A stretch of 64,000 nucleotides of DNA from Betaproteobacteria bacterium (lineage in GTDB: Bacteria; Pseudomonadota; Gammaproteobacteria; Burkholderiales; Burkholderiaceae_C): the NCBI GenBank assembly GCA_009923505.1, contig RFTK01000001.1, forward strand, positions 1 to 64,000, read 5' to 3'. The notes under the pieces were generated by a model, which had not been told where the DNA came from, searched no databases, and was given only the letters and a program-made list of their open reading frames with translations. The translations under genes were made by a program, and so were the position numbers. Shown one piece after another: positions 17,952-28,096 of the stretch (position 1 is its first letter; the number at the start of each line of letters is the position of its first letter).

Positions 17952-20900
17952 TCAGGTTGCAGAAGGGGCATCATCAAACCAACGGTACAACACGGGTACC
18001 ACGACCAGCGTGAGCAAGGTGGAAGTGATTAGCCCTCCAATCACCACCACGGCCAAGGGCCGCTGAACCTCCGAGCCCGGCCCTTGTGCAAACAAGAAGG
18101 GTACCAGCCCCAACAAGGCCACGGTAGCGGTCATCATCACCGGCCTGAATCGCTGCACACAACCCTCTCGCACCGCAGCAGCCACTTTGAGGCCCTCTTC
18201 GCGAAGCTTGCGAATACAGCTGACCAGCACAACTCCATTCAGAACCGCAATACCCCACAAAGCGATGAAGCCCACCGAGGCGGGGACACTGAGATATTCA
18301 CCCGTGACGAACAAACCCACGACACCGCCAATCGATGCCAACGGAAGGACCAGGATGATCAGCGATGCCAATCGCAGGGAGTTGAACAGCATGAACAATA
18401 AAAAATAGATGGCCACCACGGTCAAGGGCACGATCACCATGAGGGTGTCCATAGCCCGTTGCATGTTTTCAAACTGCCCCCCCCACGAGAGAAAATACCC
18501 TTCAGGCAATTTCAATTCGCGGCTGACGCGGGATTGAACTTCCTGAACAAAACCGCCCAGATCTCGCCCCGTCACATTGGCACCGACCACCACCCTGCGC
18601 TGGCCCGATTCACGGCTGATGGTCGGCGGACTGTCGAGCAGATCGATACGGGCCACTGCAGACAAGGGAACCAGGGTGCCATCTGCACTTCTCAGGGTGC
18701 TGCGGCGGACGGTTTCAACCGAGTTGCGGTACTCTGCAGGGTAGCGAACCACAATGCCAAAGCGGCGTTGCCCTTCGTAGACTTGTCCCACCTCGCTGCC
18801 CCCGAATGCGGTTTCGATCAATTCATTGACGTCGGCCACATTGATACCGTATCGGGCAATCGCTTGTCGGTCAATGTCAATCGTGAGCGTCTGCTGCCCT
18901 GACAGCCGCTCCACGCGAATATCCACGGCACCGGGCACGGATTTCACGATTCGGGCCAACTCTTCTGAGACACGTTTGAGCTCATCCAGATCGTCACCAA
19001 AGATCTTGATAGCCAGTTGCGACCGCACCCCCGTCACCATCTCGTCGACACGCTGGGCGATGGGTTGATTCATCACGACCTGGATCCCCGGCAGAACCGC
19101 GAGCGCCTTTCTGATATCGGCCTCAATCTCGGTTTGAGACCGATCAGCGCGCGGATCCATCACCACGATCGGATCCGACTCGTTGGGACCTGCCGGATCA
19201 GCGGGTGATTCGCCACGGCCAAGTTTGGAGACCACCATCTTCACGCCGGGAACTTTCGACACCAATTTCATGGCCTCTTGCTCTACTTGCAGCGATTCTT
19301 CCAGAGAAATACTGGAAACCCGCAGGATCTGGGGAACGATGGAACCCTCCTTCATGGTGGGGATGAAACTTTTGCCCAGCAGCGGAAATAAGGCCATAGA
19401 ACCCACCAACAATGCCACCGCGACGGCAATGGTTCTTTTCTCACTGAGTAGCGCCAATTGCAACAGCCGCAAGTACTGTTGTTTCAACCATGCAATGGGC
19501 TTGGTGTCATGGTCAGCGCCTCCCCGAAGGATGTAGCTGCACAGAACCGGGGACAGAAACAGTGACACCGCCAGCGACACCGCCAACGCAATCGCAATGG
19601 TCAAGGCCAGCGGGGTAAACATCTTCCCTTCCATCCCTGACAGCATCATCAGGGGCAAGAACACCAGGATGATGATGGAAATGCCATAGACCGTGGGTTT
19701 GGCTATTTCAGACGTGGCATCCAGGATGATTTGCAATCTCGATGCGCGGGATCCATCGGTCTGCCCCAGTTTGTGAAATACGTTCTCAACCACCACCACT
19801 GTGCCATCCACCATCAGTCCGATGGCAATTGCCAAACCGCCGAGTGACATCAGGTTGGCAGAAAGGCCCAGCCGGTTCATCAGGATGAACGTGATCAGCG
19901 GCGTCACCACAATGGTGGCTGCTACGACCAGGCTCGATCGCACATCACCCAGAAAGACGAACAGGATGATGAAAATAAGCACAATACCTTCTAACAACAC
20001 CTTGGTCACCATGCCCAGCGCGGAATCGACCAGTTCGGTACGGTCATAAAAGGGTTCAATCTGCAACCCATTGGGCAACAAGCCTTTTTGGTTGATTTCA
20101 TCCACCTTGCTCTTCACGCGACTGACCACCTCTTTGGCGTTGCCCCCCCGCAGCATCATCACAATGCCTGCCACGGCCTCGGTGTCGCCATTCTTGACGA
20201 CAGCGCCTTGCCTCACGCCTGCGCCAATCTGGACCTGGGCCACATCTCGAACAAAGACCGGAACCCCCGCCGTCTCTTTCAGGATGATGTTCTCAATATC
20301 CTCAGCCGTACGGATCAAACCGATTCCTCGGATGAGGTATTGCTCGGCGGAGGCGCGGAGCGTGCCGCCACCTGAGTTGGCATTGTTACGCTCAATCGAT
20401 TCCTGGACGTCTCGAAGCGTCAGGCGGTAATGACGCAACCGATCAGGATTCACCAGCACTTGAAACTGTTTTTCCAGCCCCCCCATGGAGTTGATTTCAG
20501 CCACGCCCGGGATGGAACGCAACAAAGGCCTCACGACCCAGTCCTGCACGATCCGACGCTCCATCAACTCTTCTTGTGACAGTTGGTGATGTCCGTCGTG
20601 AGGGTGGACCAGCGTGTATTGATACACCTCTCCCAACCCGGTCGTGACTGGTCCCAGGACAGGCATCACGCCACTGGGCATTTTGGATGTGGCTTCCAGC
20701 AAACGCTCCATGACCAATTGACGGGCGAAGTAGACGTCGGTCTTGTCGGTGAAGACCAGAGTAATCAAGGAAAGGCCTGCTCGGTTGATTGCACGCATTT
20801 CCGTCAGACCTGGCAAGCCCGTCATGGCCACTTCCAACGGAACGGTGACAAACCGCTCGACCTCCTCAGGGGATCGACCGGGCACCTCGGTGGCCACTTG

Positions 20901-21041
20901 TACCTGCGTGTTGGTGACATCGGGGAATGCATCGACTGACAAGCGCAAGGCAGCACGAGCACCGAAAGCCAGCAACACCACGGCCACCACCAGCACCAGC
21001 AGGCGCTGTGACAGCGCGACGCGAATCATGGTTTTGAGCAT
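17952..21041 (-). CDS. CusA/CzcA-family heavy-metal RND efflux pump
   Basis: 1029 aa; LSVDAFPDVTNTQVQVATEVPGRSPEEVERFVTVPLE; LMVDGTVVVVENVFHKL. Confidence 0.93.
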   Translation of the reverse strand: MLKTMIRVALSQRLLVLVVAVVLLAFGARAALRLSVDAFPDVTNTQVQVATEVPGRSPEEVERFVTVPLEVAMTGLPGLTEMRAINRAGLSLITLVFTDKTDVYFARQLVMERLLEATSKMPSGVMPVLGPVTTGLGEVYQYTLVHPHDGHHQLSQEELMERRIVQDWVVRPLLRSIPGVAEINSMGGLEKQFQVLVNPDRLRHYRLTLRDVQESIERNNANSGGGTLRASAEQYLIRGIGLIRTAEDIENIILKETAGVPVFVRDVAQVQIGAGVRQGAVVKNGDTEAVAGIVMMLRGGNAKEVVSRVKSKVDEINQKGLLPNGLQIEPFYDRTELVDSALGMVTKVLLEGIVLIFIILFVFLGDVRSSLVVAATIVVTPLITFILMNRLGLSANLMSLGGLAIAIGLMVDGTVVVVENVFHKLGQTDGSRASRLQIILDATSEIAKPTVYGISIIILVFLPLMMLSGMEGKMFTPLALTIAIALAVSLAVSLFLSPVLCSYILRGGADHDTKPIAWLKQQYLRLLQLALLSEKRTIAVAVALLVGSMALFPLLGKSFIPTMKEGSIVPQILRVSSISLEESLQVEQEAMKLVSKVPGVKMVVSKLGRGESPADPAGPNESDPIVVMDPRADRSQTEIEADIRKALAVLPGIQVVMNQPIAQRVDEMVTGVRSQLAIKIFGDDLDELKRVSEELARIVKSVPGAVDIRVERLSGQQTLTIDIDRQAIARYGINVADVNELIETAFGGSEVGQVYEGQRRFGIVVRYPAEYRNSVETVRRSTLRSADGTLVPLSAVARIDLLDSPPTISRESGQRRVVVGANVTGRDLGGFVQEVQSRVSRELKLPEGYFLSWGGQFENMQRAMDTLMVIVPLTVVAIYFLLFMLFNSLRLASLIILVLPLASIGGVVGLFVTGEYLSVPASVGFIALWGIAVLNGVVLVSCIRKLREEGLKVAAAVREGCVQRFRPVMMTATVALLGLVPFLFAQGPGSEVQRPLAVVVIGGLITSTLLTLVVVPVLYRWFDDAPSAT

Positions 21042-21053
21042 AGCCTTCGCGCC

Positions 21054-22244
21054 TTACTGAAGCTCAGTGCGTTTGCGTTCATGGTGGAGATGAAACGCAC
21101 CCTGCGTGACCACCTGATCGTTCTCTTGCAGGCCAGTGATGACTGGCCGAACGCCATTGAGCGGCTGGGCGAGTTGCACAGGGGTCATCCGGAATTGCCC
21201 TGGAGCGACCTGGACATACACATGATCGTGGTCATTTTCTCGAATCACACTCTCCTGCGGGATGACCAGTTGACGACGCACTTCACCTCGTATTCGCATG
21301 GTGGCCAACATTTGAGGCTTCATGTCACGCCGAGCGTTTTCAACCTCGGTGCGTATCGTCACAGTTCGAGTTTCAGGAGATACCGTGTCGCCCACGTAGA
21401 TGATCTTTCCCGTGATTTTTCTTCCGTCCAGGGCTGGAACCTCGATATCCACACCTTGGCCGACTTGAACCGCCTTGGCCGTTTGTTCGGGCAAGGCGCC
21501 CACCACCCAGACATTGCTCAGGTCTGCCACCGTGAACAGTGGATCGCCGGGCTGCGCGACCTGTCCATTGTTGACTTTTCTTTCAATAACAATACCCGCC
21601 TGCGATGCCAGGACAAACCCCACGGGTTGCAACGAGCCCTGCTCCTTCAAGCGTTCAAGCCCCTGGGCCGAGAGCCCCATCAGTCGAAGTTGATCACCCA
21701 GCGCTTTGGATTCAGCGCGTGCTACGGCAAGTTCTGATTCGCGACGTTGAAGTTCAGCCGAGCCGATCACGTCAGCCTGAAAGAGCAACTTGGCTCTGTC
21801 CACCGCACGGTCAGCCAACGATGCAGTAGCGTGCGCGCGCAAATACGACATCTGTGTCTGCGTCAACTCCGGGCTGGCAATCGCCGCCAGGGGCTGCCCA
21901 ACCACCAGGCGATCGCCCACATCCACCATCACATCCGTGACTCGACCCGTCACGACCGCCCCGATTCGTGTGACCTTGCGATCATTGGCCTCGATTCGAC
22001 CGGGGACGCTCTGAAATTCGACCAAATCGATCATCGTGACCGTCTCGACCTGAAAGCGCTTGGCCATGTCAGGCCCCACCTGAATCAGTGCCGGTTCGGA
22101 GGATGATGCCGAAGGGGGCGAAGCCTGCGATGCGTCGGATGCGGTAGGCGTTGCTGAGGGGCGGCAGGCACTGAGCAACACTGACAGAACCACAATAGAC
22201 AGGCCGTGCGAGGCGCCGACCCATGCAACTGTATGGCAAGACAT
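21054..22244 (-). CDS. efflux RND periplasmic adaptor (CzcB-like)
   Basis: Lipoyl/beta-barrel adaptor pattern (GRVTDVMVDVGDRLVVGQPLAAIASPEL); start set to internal ATG; ORF track uses an upstream TTG at 22271. Confidence 0.88.
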   Translation of the reverse strand: MSCHTVAWVGASHGLSIVVLSVLLSACRPSATPTASDASQASPPSASSSEPALIQVGPDMAKRFQVETVTMIDLVEFQSVPGRIEANDRKVTRIGAVVTGRVTDVMVDVGDRLVVGQPLAAIASPELTQTQMSYLRAHATASLADRAVDRAKLLFQADVIGSAELQRRESELAVARAESKALGDQLRLMGLSAQGLERLKEQGSLQPVGFVLASQAGIVIERKVNNGQVAQPGDPLFTVADLSNVWVVGALPEQTAKAVQVGQGVDIEVPALDGRKITGKIIYVGDTVSPETRTVTIRTEVENARRDMKPQMLATMRIRGEVRRQLVIPQESVIRENDHDHVYVQVAPGQFRMTPVQLAQPLNGVRPVITGLQENDQVVTQGAFHLHHERKRTELQ

Positions 22245-22267
22245 GGAAAATCCTTGTAAATCACTGT

Positions 22268-23557
22268 TCAAGAAGCGTGTGCAAATCGACCGGCCAACTG
22301 GTCCAATGCGATACGAGCAGCGTGTAATTGGTACCGGGCTTGCAGCAAATCAGACCGCACGCCTCGTAGCACGCGTTGAGCATCCAGCACATCCAGAATG
22401 CCGCGTTCTCCAAACTGGTAAGCGGCTTGAGCCACACGCAAAGCTGCCTCGGCCTCCCGGACAACCCCTTGGCCCAGGGCCTCTACCCGCAAGCGCGCCA
22501 TTTCGAGCGATCGCCAAGCCAGGACAACTTGCTGCTGCAATTCGTAGCGCCGCCCCTCGAGCCTGGTCTTGATTCGATCCACCTCAGCTTGGGCCTCTGC
22601 AACGGGACCGGTGCGTTGATCGAGCAACGGCAGTTGAACCACCACCCCCCAAGTGGTTTGGCGAAGGTTAGGCTCCTGGTTCTCACCATAGCGCAGCTCG
22701 ACACCAGGCCAACGACCTGCCTGAACCAGGCGCAATTGGGCCTGCGCGCGCTCCAACTCATGCTTGAGGCTGATCAATTCAGGATTGTTCTGGTCTGCCT
22801 GGGCCTGCAACTGGACCAGGTCGGCAGCCTCAACGTCGTCATGGAAAGTGGCTGCCAATTTCCATCGCATCGGCAGTTGTCCAGCGGCCAGTCGGTTGAT
22901 GTCCAGCCATGCCTGCTGAGCCAGAAGCTGTGAAGATTGCTGTCGTTCCCTGGCATGGATGACTTCTGCATCCGCCTTGATCAACTCATACCGCGCAGCC
23001 TCTCCCGTGGCCACACGGACTCGGATCCGTTCTCGGACTTGCTGCAAGAGCGCCAGTGTTTCAGCCGCTGTCTCAGCCTCGGACTGGTACAGCAGCGTTT
23101 CATAGGCTCGGGTTCTGACCTGTGCAGCCAAATCGTTTTTAGCCATGGCCAGTTGCTGGCCACTGACCACCAACCCCGATTCGGCCGCCTGAATTCGAGC
23201 GCTGCGAACGGTGGGGTTTTCAAGCGGCTGAGCAATCGACCAAGCGCGGACAGACTGGCGGTTCAAGGCACTGGGCTGCCACTGCCCTTGCTGCAACTCA
23301 ACTTTAGGATTGAGCAATGCCGACGCCGTCTTGACCCCTGCCTTTGCCCCATCCACGCCCCATTGAGCAGCCCTGAGTACATGGTTGTGATTCAAGACGA
23401 CTTGGGTGAGTTGGTCGAGGGTGATGACGGCAACAGACTCTTGCCCCGCTGGCTCCTTGTCCACCACGCCCAAGGATTGCCCCGCCCACAAGGGTGCAGC
23501 AACACTGGCCATCACCAGCCACACCACCGCTGCTTTTGTCATCGTCACACACTCCAA
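22268..23557 (-). CDS. TolC-family outer membrane factor (CzcC-like)
   Basis: Duplicated TolC repeats (LNPKVELQQGQW..., WPGVELRYGENQEPNLRQTTWGVVVQLPLLDQRTG); operon order C-B-A. Confidence 0.88.
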   Translation of the reverse strand: MECVTMTKAAVVWLVMASVAAPLWAGQSLGVVDKEPAGQESVAVITLDQLTQVVLNHNHVLRAAQWGVDGAKAGVKTASALLNPKVELQQGQWQPSALNRQSVRAWSIAQPLENPTVRSARIQAAESGLVVSGQQLAMAKNDLAAQVRTRAYETLLYQSEAETAAETLALLQQVRERIRVRVATGEAARYELIKADAEVIHARERQQSSQLLAQQAWLDINRLAAGQLPMRWKLAATFHDDVEAADLVQLQAQADQNNPELISLKHELERAQAQLRLVQAGRWPGVELRYGENQEPNLRQTTWGVVVQLPLLDQRTGPVAEAQAEVDRIKTRLEGRRYELQQQVVLAWRSLEMARLRVEALGQGVVREAEAALRVAQAAYQFGERGILDVLDAQRVLRGVRSDLLQARYQLHAARIALDQLAGRFAHAS

Positions 23558-23666
23558 TTCGAGAGATCATCTGTTGCTTGAATGCCCCCGTGTCAAATCA
23601 ACACGGGCAAATTTCAGAGAAGTCTAGGGTGTGCGACTGTATATAAAAAGCAGATTTAAATTGATT

Positions 23667-24602
23667 TTATATTCGCTTTTTACTGATTAACAGCAGGGGT
23701 ATGGATGACTGACGTTCATCCATCGACCTTTGCAGATGCTGTTTGAACGCGCTCGCCACCGGCGAGAGTTTTTGGCCGGCGTGATGCACCACATGCCAGG
23801 CCGATGGCAGAGGAAATCCGTCCACATCCAGCACCCTGACACCGTGCTCTTTGCTCATTCCGTGCAAGGCATGCTGTGAGATCACGCCTAATCCAAGCCC
23901 TCCTGCGACAGATTCCTTGACAGCTTCATTGCTGCCCCATTCAAGCCGAACATCCGGCGAGAAACGTCGTTGACGGAAATATTGATCAGCCGCCATGCGG
24001 GTACCCGATCCGGGCTCCCGCAGGATAAATCGGCGAGCCGACAAGTCCTTCAAAGGGATGCCCCGCTTTTTAGCGAGCGGGTCTGCCAGCGGTGCAATCA
24101 CCACGATGGGGTTGGGCATCAGGATTTCGTCCACCAGGTCAATATCCACGGGCGGTTGCGACATGATGTAGAGGTCGTCTCGCCGCTCGCGCAGACGTTG
24201 CACAACACCGTCTCGGTTCAGAATTTCCAGAGACACATCAATGGAGGGGTGCTGTGTGCAAAAGCTGCCAATCAAGCGCGGCATGAAATACTTGGCGGTA
24301 CTGACCACGGCGATGCGCAGCTTGCCTCGCGACAAGCCTTTGATGGCATCGACGTTTTGCTCAAAGACTTCCCAGGTCAAGGTCAGGGCCCGTGCCGTCG
24401 CAGCCAACTCCTGTCCCACTTCCGTCAAATAGATTTTTTTACCTATCACCTCATACAAGGGCAGTCCGACGGAGAGGGCGATTTCCTTAAACTGCATGGA
24501 GGCTGTGGGCTGTGTCACATGAAGGGCACGGGCTGCACCACTCACGCTACCGGTGTCTGCCAACGCCAGAAAGAGTCTGAGCTGTCGAAAAGTTACATTC
24601 AT
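23667..24602 (-). CDS. LysR-family regulator (CbbR/CysB-like group)
   Basis: MNVTFRQLRLFLALADTGSVSGAARALHVTQPTASMQFKEI; divergent from sbtA-like gene. Confidence 0.88.
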   Translation of the reverse strand: MNVTFRQLRLFLALADTGSVSGAARALHVTQPTASMQFKEIALSVGLPLYEVIGKKIYLTEVGQELAATARALTLTWEVFEQNVDAIKGLSRGKLRIAVVSTAKYFMPRLIGSFCTQHPSIDVSLEILNRDGVVQRLRERRDDLYIMSQPPVDIDLVDEILMPNPIVVIAPLADPLAKKRGIPLKDLSARRFILREPGSGTRMAADQYFRQRRFSPDVRLEWGSNEAVKESVAGGLGLGVISQHALHGMSKEHGVRVLDVDGFPLPSAWHVVHHAGQKLSPVASAFKQHLQRSMDERQSSIPLLLISKKRI

Positions 24603-24686
24603 AGACTTTTACCTATGCATATTTATCGAAAAATCGATTTTACAAATACATCCGGGACTCCTACGATGGAGGCCTGGAGATAACCC

Positions 24687-25697
24687 ATGCACAACCTGCT
24701 TGACCCCGCGATTTTGTTTTTTGTCTTTGGTGTGCTGGCGGGCACGATCAAATCCAACCTGGAAATTCCACCGGCCATTTCCCGTTTTCTGTCTTTGTAC
24801 TTGCTGATGGCATTGGGCCTCAAAGGTGGATTTGCGTTGGCGCAATCTGGCCTCACGGTTGAAGTTGGGGCAGGACTGGCCACTGCCATCGGGCTTGCCG
24901 TGATCATCCCACTGGTGGGCTACTCCATACTCAAGCGCATCCTGTCCGGATTCGACGCGGCTGCCGTTGCAGCGACTTATGGATCGGTCAGCGCGGTGAC
25001 CTTTGTCACGGCCGTGCAGTATCTGGAAAATCAAGAGATTGCCTATGGAGGTCACATGGCCGCCGCCATGGCGTTGATGGAGTCTCCCGCCATCATCATG
25101 GCAGTGATACTGGCCAATGCCTTGAGACAACGTGAGTCCAATGCCCAGATGGTCTTACCAACGGGTGGCTCTTGTGCGATAGCCCAGATGCCATCCCCCC
25201 CGAGTTTCCCATTGGGCAAAGTCTTGCACGAGTCCTTCACCGACGGGGCCCAGTTGCTGTTGTTGGGGGCCATGGCGATTGGTCTGATGACGGGCGAATC
25301 GGGTCAAGCCGCCATGAAACCCTTTTCTGGCGACCTCTTCAAGGGTATGCTGGCGTTCTTCTTGCTTGACATGGGTTTGATGGCCTCAAGAAATCTGTCA
25401 CAACTCAAGGGTACATCGCCCTGGTTAATCGCTTATGCCATGCTTGGGCCTGTCACTCACGCTGGTTTGGCGTTGAGCCTGGCCTGGTTATCGGGACTGC
25501 CAGTGGGTGACGCCACCTTGCTGATGGTGTTGGCGGCGAGTGCCTCCTACATCGCCGTGCCTGCGGTGCTTCGGTATGCCATTCCGGAGGCCAATCCCTC
25601 CTTGTATTTTGGCTTGTCACTGGGCATCACGTTTCCGTTGAACCTGTTGTTCGGCATACCTGCATACTTGTACATGGCGCATACATTTCTGGGATAA
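24687..25697 (+). CDS. SbtA-type sodium-dependent bicarbonate permease
   Basis: LDPAILFFVFGVLAGTIKSNLEIPPAISRFLSLYLLMALGLKGGFALAQSGL; SbtA signature. Confidence 0.9.
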   Translation: MHNLLDPAILFFVFGVLAGTIKSNLEIPPAISRFLSLYLLMALGLKGGFALAQSGLTVEVGAGLATAIGLAVIIPLVGYSILKRILSGFDAAAVAATYGSVSAVTFVTAVQYLENQEIAYGGHMAAAMALMESPAIIMAVILANALRQRESNAQMVLPTGGSCAIAQMPSPPSFPLGKVLHESFTDGAQLLLLGAMAIGLMTGESGQAAMKPFSGDLFKGMLAFFLLDMGLMASRNLSQLKGTSPWLIAYAMLGPVTHAGLALSLAWLSGLPVGDATLLMVLAASASYIAVPAVLRYAIPEANPSLYFGLSLGITFPLNLLFGIPAYLYMAHTFLG

Positions 25698-25700
25698 CCC

Positions 25701-26543
25701 ATGCCTCAACGCTATCAAGGCAAAACCGTGGCGTGCTTGACGCAGCATGGCAAAGTGCCTCTGATCGCTCCGATCCTGGAACCTGCGCTGGGCTGTCAGA
25801 TCGTTCAAGCCACTGGCTACGACACTGACTTGCTCGGCACCTTCACAGGGGAAGTCACACGGCTTGAAGGACAAATTGACACCGCCCGGCGCAAAGCTCG
25901 CCTGGGGATGGAGCTTTGCGGCGTCTCACTGGGCATCGCCAGCGAAGGGGCTTTCGGTGCAGATCCGTTTGGTGGACTCATGCCCTGGAATATCGAAGTC
26001 CTGATCTGGCTGGATGACGAACACCCGCTGGAAGTGGTGGGTGTGGCTCAGGGGCCTGCCCGACACCTGCAGCGCATGGTCTCATCCGTTGAAGCGCTGG
26101 AGCAATTCTGCCTAGAAGCGGGTTTTCCTGATCACCACCTGACGCTTCGACCGGAAAGCCCCACCGATCCAAGAATTCAAAAGGGACTGCATCGCTGGGA
26201 CGACTTGCAGCAGGCGTTCCTGGATAGCCAGCACCTTTCACGTAATCAGCAGGTTTACCTCGAGCATGATCTGCGGGCATTTGGAAACCCCACGCGACAA
26301 AAGATGATTCAGCAAGCCGCTGCCGATTTGCTCAAGAAAATTCAGTCTTACTGTCCTCGTTGCGCCAGCCCCGGCTTTACCATCACAGGTCACACCCCTG
26401 GGCTTGCCTGCCAGTGGTGCGGTCAGCCCACGCGGCTTGCCAAATCAGTGCTTTGGTCCTGTGCCGCTTGCGGCTATCACCGCGAAGACCCGCATGAGGC
26501 CCAGTTCGCCAGGCCCGAACGGTGCGACCACTGCAACCCCTGA
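25701..26543 (+). CDS. DUF6671-like protein with C-terminal double zinc-ribbon
   Basis: Four CxxC pairs at the C-terminus (CPRC, CQWC, CAAC, CDHC); starts 3 nt after the sbtA-like stop. Confidence 0.7.
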   Translation: MPQRYQGKTVACLTQHGKVPLIAPILEPALGCQIVQATGYDTDLLGTFTGEVTRLEGQIDTARRKARLGMELCGVSLGIASEGAFGADPFGGLMPWNIEVLIWLDDEHPLEVVGVAQGPARHLQRMVSSVEALEQFCLEAGFPDHHLTLRPESPTDPRIQKGLHRWDDLQQAFLDSQHLSRNQQVYLEHDLRAFGNPTRQKMIQQAAADLLKKIQSYCPRCASPGFTITGHTPGLACQWCGQPTRLAKSVLWSCAACGYHREDPHEAQFARPERCDHCNP

Positions 26544-26552
26544 CGCTGCGAT

Positions 26553-27119
26553 TCAGGGGCTGCGAAACAGCTTGTAATCGACCAGATGACCGTCTGGATT
26601 GACTCGCGCAAGCACCATGTCGCCCGAGCCAATGTTTTGTCCCATGAACTCCAGGATGTTGACATGGTGGGTGACCAGAATCAGCGCCTGATCCCCCTTG
26701 GATCTCAACGCGTGAGCAATGAACGATTGCAAACGGCTGTTGCGAGCTGCAGCCAGTTGGGGTTCGTCAAAAAATGAGGCCAAGGCCGGTTCGATCGTGA
26801 CTGGGCCGACATTGAGCAGTTCGGCCGTTTGCTTGCATCGGCACCAGGGGCTCGTCGAGACCAGGGCTTTATCAATGCCTTGGGCACGCAACCAGCGGCC
26901 TATCCTCACCGCCTGGTTCTTCCCTTCCTGGTTGAGAATGCGCTGGGTTTCGCAACGCTCCAACACGTAGCCCGGGGGATCCCCCACGCCCGGCGCATAG
27001 GCGTGGCGCATCAGCAGAACATGATCGCGGCCTTTGAGTTGATCAGCGATACCGGCAGCTTGCGCCCCCCACATCAAGAACATGGAAAGCCATACCACCC
27101 AGGTCTTACCCAGCTTCAT
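26553..27119 (-). CDS. histidine phosphatase family protein with signal peptide
   Basis: LLMRHAYAPGVGDPPGY (RHA motif), ILVTHHVNILEFMGQ. Confidence 0.88.
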   Translation of the reverse strand: MKLGKTWVVWLSMFLMWGAQAAGIADQLKGRDHVLLMRHAYAPGVGDPPGYVLERCETQRILNQEGKNQAVRIGRWLRAQGIDKALVSTSPWCRCKQTAELLNVGPVTIEPALASFFDEPQLAAARNSRLQSFIAHALRSKGDQALILVTHHVNILEFMGQNIGSGDMVLARVNPDGHLVDYKLFRSP

Positions 27120-27218
27120 CGATCACCTCGTTGAACGTCGTTTTAGCAATACCCACCACGAATAGTACCCTGCAAGCCATCCAGGTTGCTGGCGGCGGGC
27201 GCTGGGGATGCTGCGCCA

Positions 27219-28052
27219 TCACACAGCCTCCATCCTGATTGTGCCCATCAAGACGGGTTTAACCAATATTTTGTAGGTATCCAGGTCAAAGCCTTGCTGC
27301 TCATGAACCCTGTGGTGGTTCGACCGGGAACACCAGGTGCCCTGATAACGCCAGTGCTGAATTCGATGCCGCTGAATCCAGTCGTCCCGTTGCTCCACCA
27401 GATCGACCGCTCCAGGATAAGGCCAGGCATGGACCTTGAGGTCGGCCAATGCGCTGAGAAGCCGCTGATCATGCACACGCCTGTCCTCGCGGCCGACGCA
27501 AGCGCCCAGACAAGTTTTGACTTGCAGGCCAAAGCAGCCACGCTGGCCCATCTTCTCAAGACCCAGGAGCCCTAGGCACAAGCCATGCAAGTCCGCCAAT
27601 TCACGCAGTTTGCTGTGTGCCGCGTGAACTGAACTGAACAACCCATAGAGATCGTCGGCTTGCCCCAATGCCACCGTCTTGCTGGACGCAATTTCCGGCA
27701 TGACTGTACCGTTGTGCGAGATGAGGCGGATGGAGCAGAGATGTCGAAGGCGTCGCAAGCGGATATTGAACAGCGGACTTTGCTGCTTGATGAGTTGAGC
27801 CTCGAGCAGCAAAGCCCCCAGTTCCCCTGCCGTCTCGATGAACTCCACCCGCCGGGTTTGGGCCATCATCTCGGCCTCATCCGCGGCCCGCAGATGCGCG
27901 AGTACTCGGCTGCGTACGTCAACACTCTTGCCGATGTAGAGCGGCAAGGTGCCATCGCCTTTGAAAATATACACACCCGAGGTGCGCGGCAGCGCTGCCA
28001 GCGATGCGGGATCGATCTGAGGGGCCAGAACTGAGGGGTCGAGAAGTGACAT
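27219..28052 (-). CDS. GIY-YIG nuclease, excinuclease Cho-like (UvrC N-terminal homologue)
   Basis: LPRTSGVYIFKGDGTLPLYIGKSVDVRSRVLAHLR; CLGLLGLEK..CFGLQVKTCLGACVGRE. Confidence 0.88.
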   Translation of the reverse strand: MSLLDPSVLAPQIDPASLAALPRTSGVYIFKGDGTLPLYIGKSVDVRSRVLAHLRAADEAEMMAQTRRVEFIETAGELGALLLEAQLIKQQSPLFNIRLRRLRHLCSIRLISHNGTVMPEIASSKTVALGQADDLYGLFSSVHAAHSKLRELADLHGLCLGLLGLEKMGQRGCFGLQVKTCLGACVGREDRRVHDQRLLSALADLKVHAWPYPGAVDLVEQRDDWIQRHRIQHWRYQGTWCSRSNHHRVHEQQGFDLDTYKILVKPVLMGTIRMEAV

Positions 28053-28096
28053 AGGGAACTGACGTATTCGTCAAGTATCGCAAGCGTGCGATGCAC

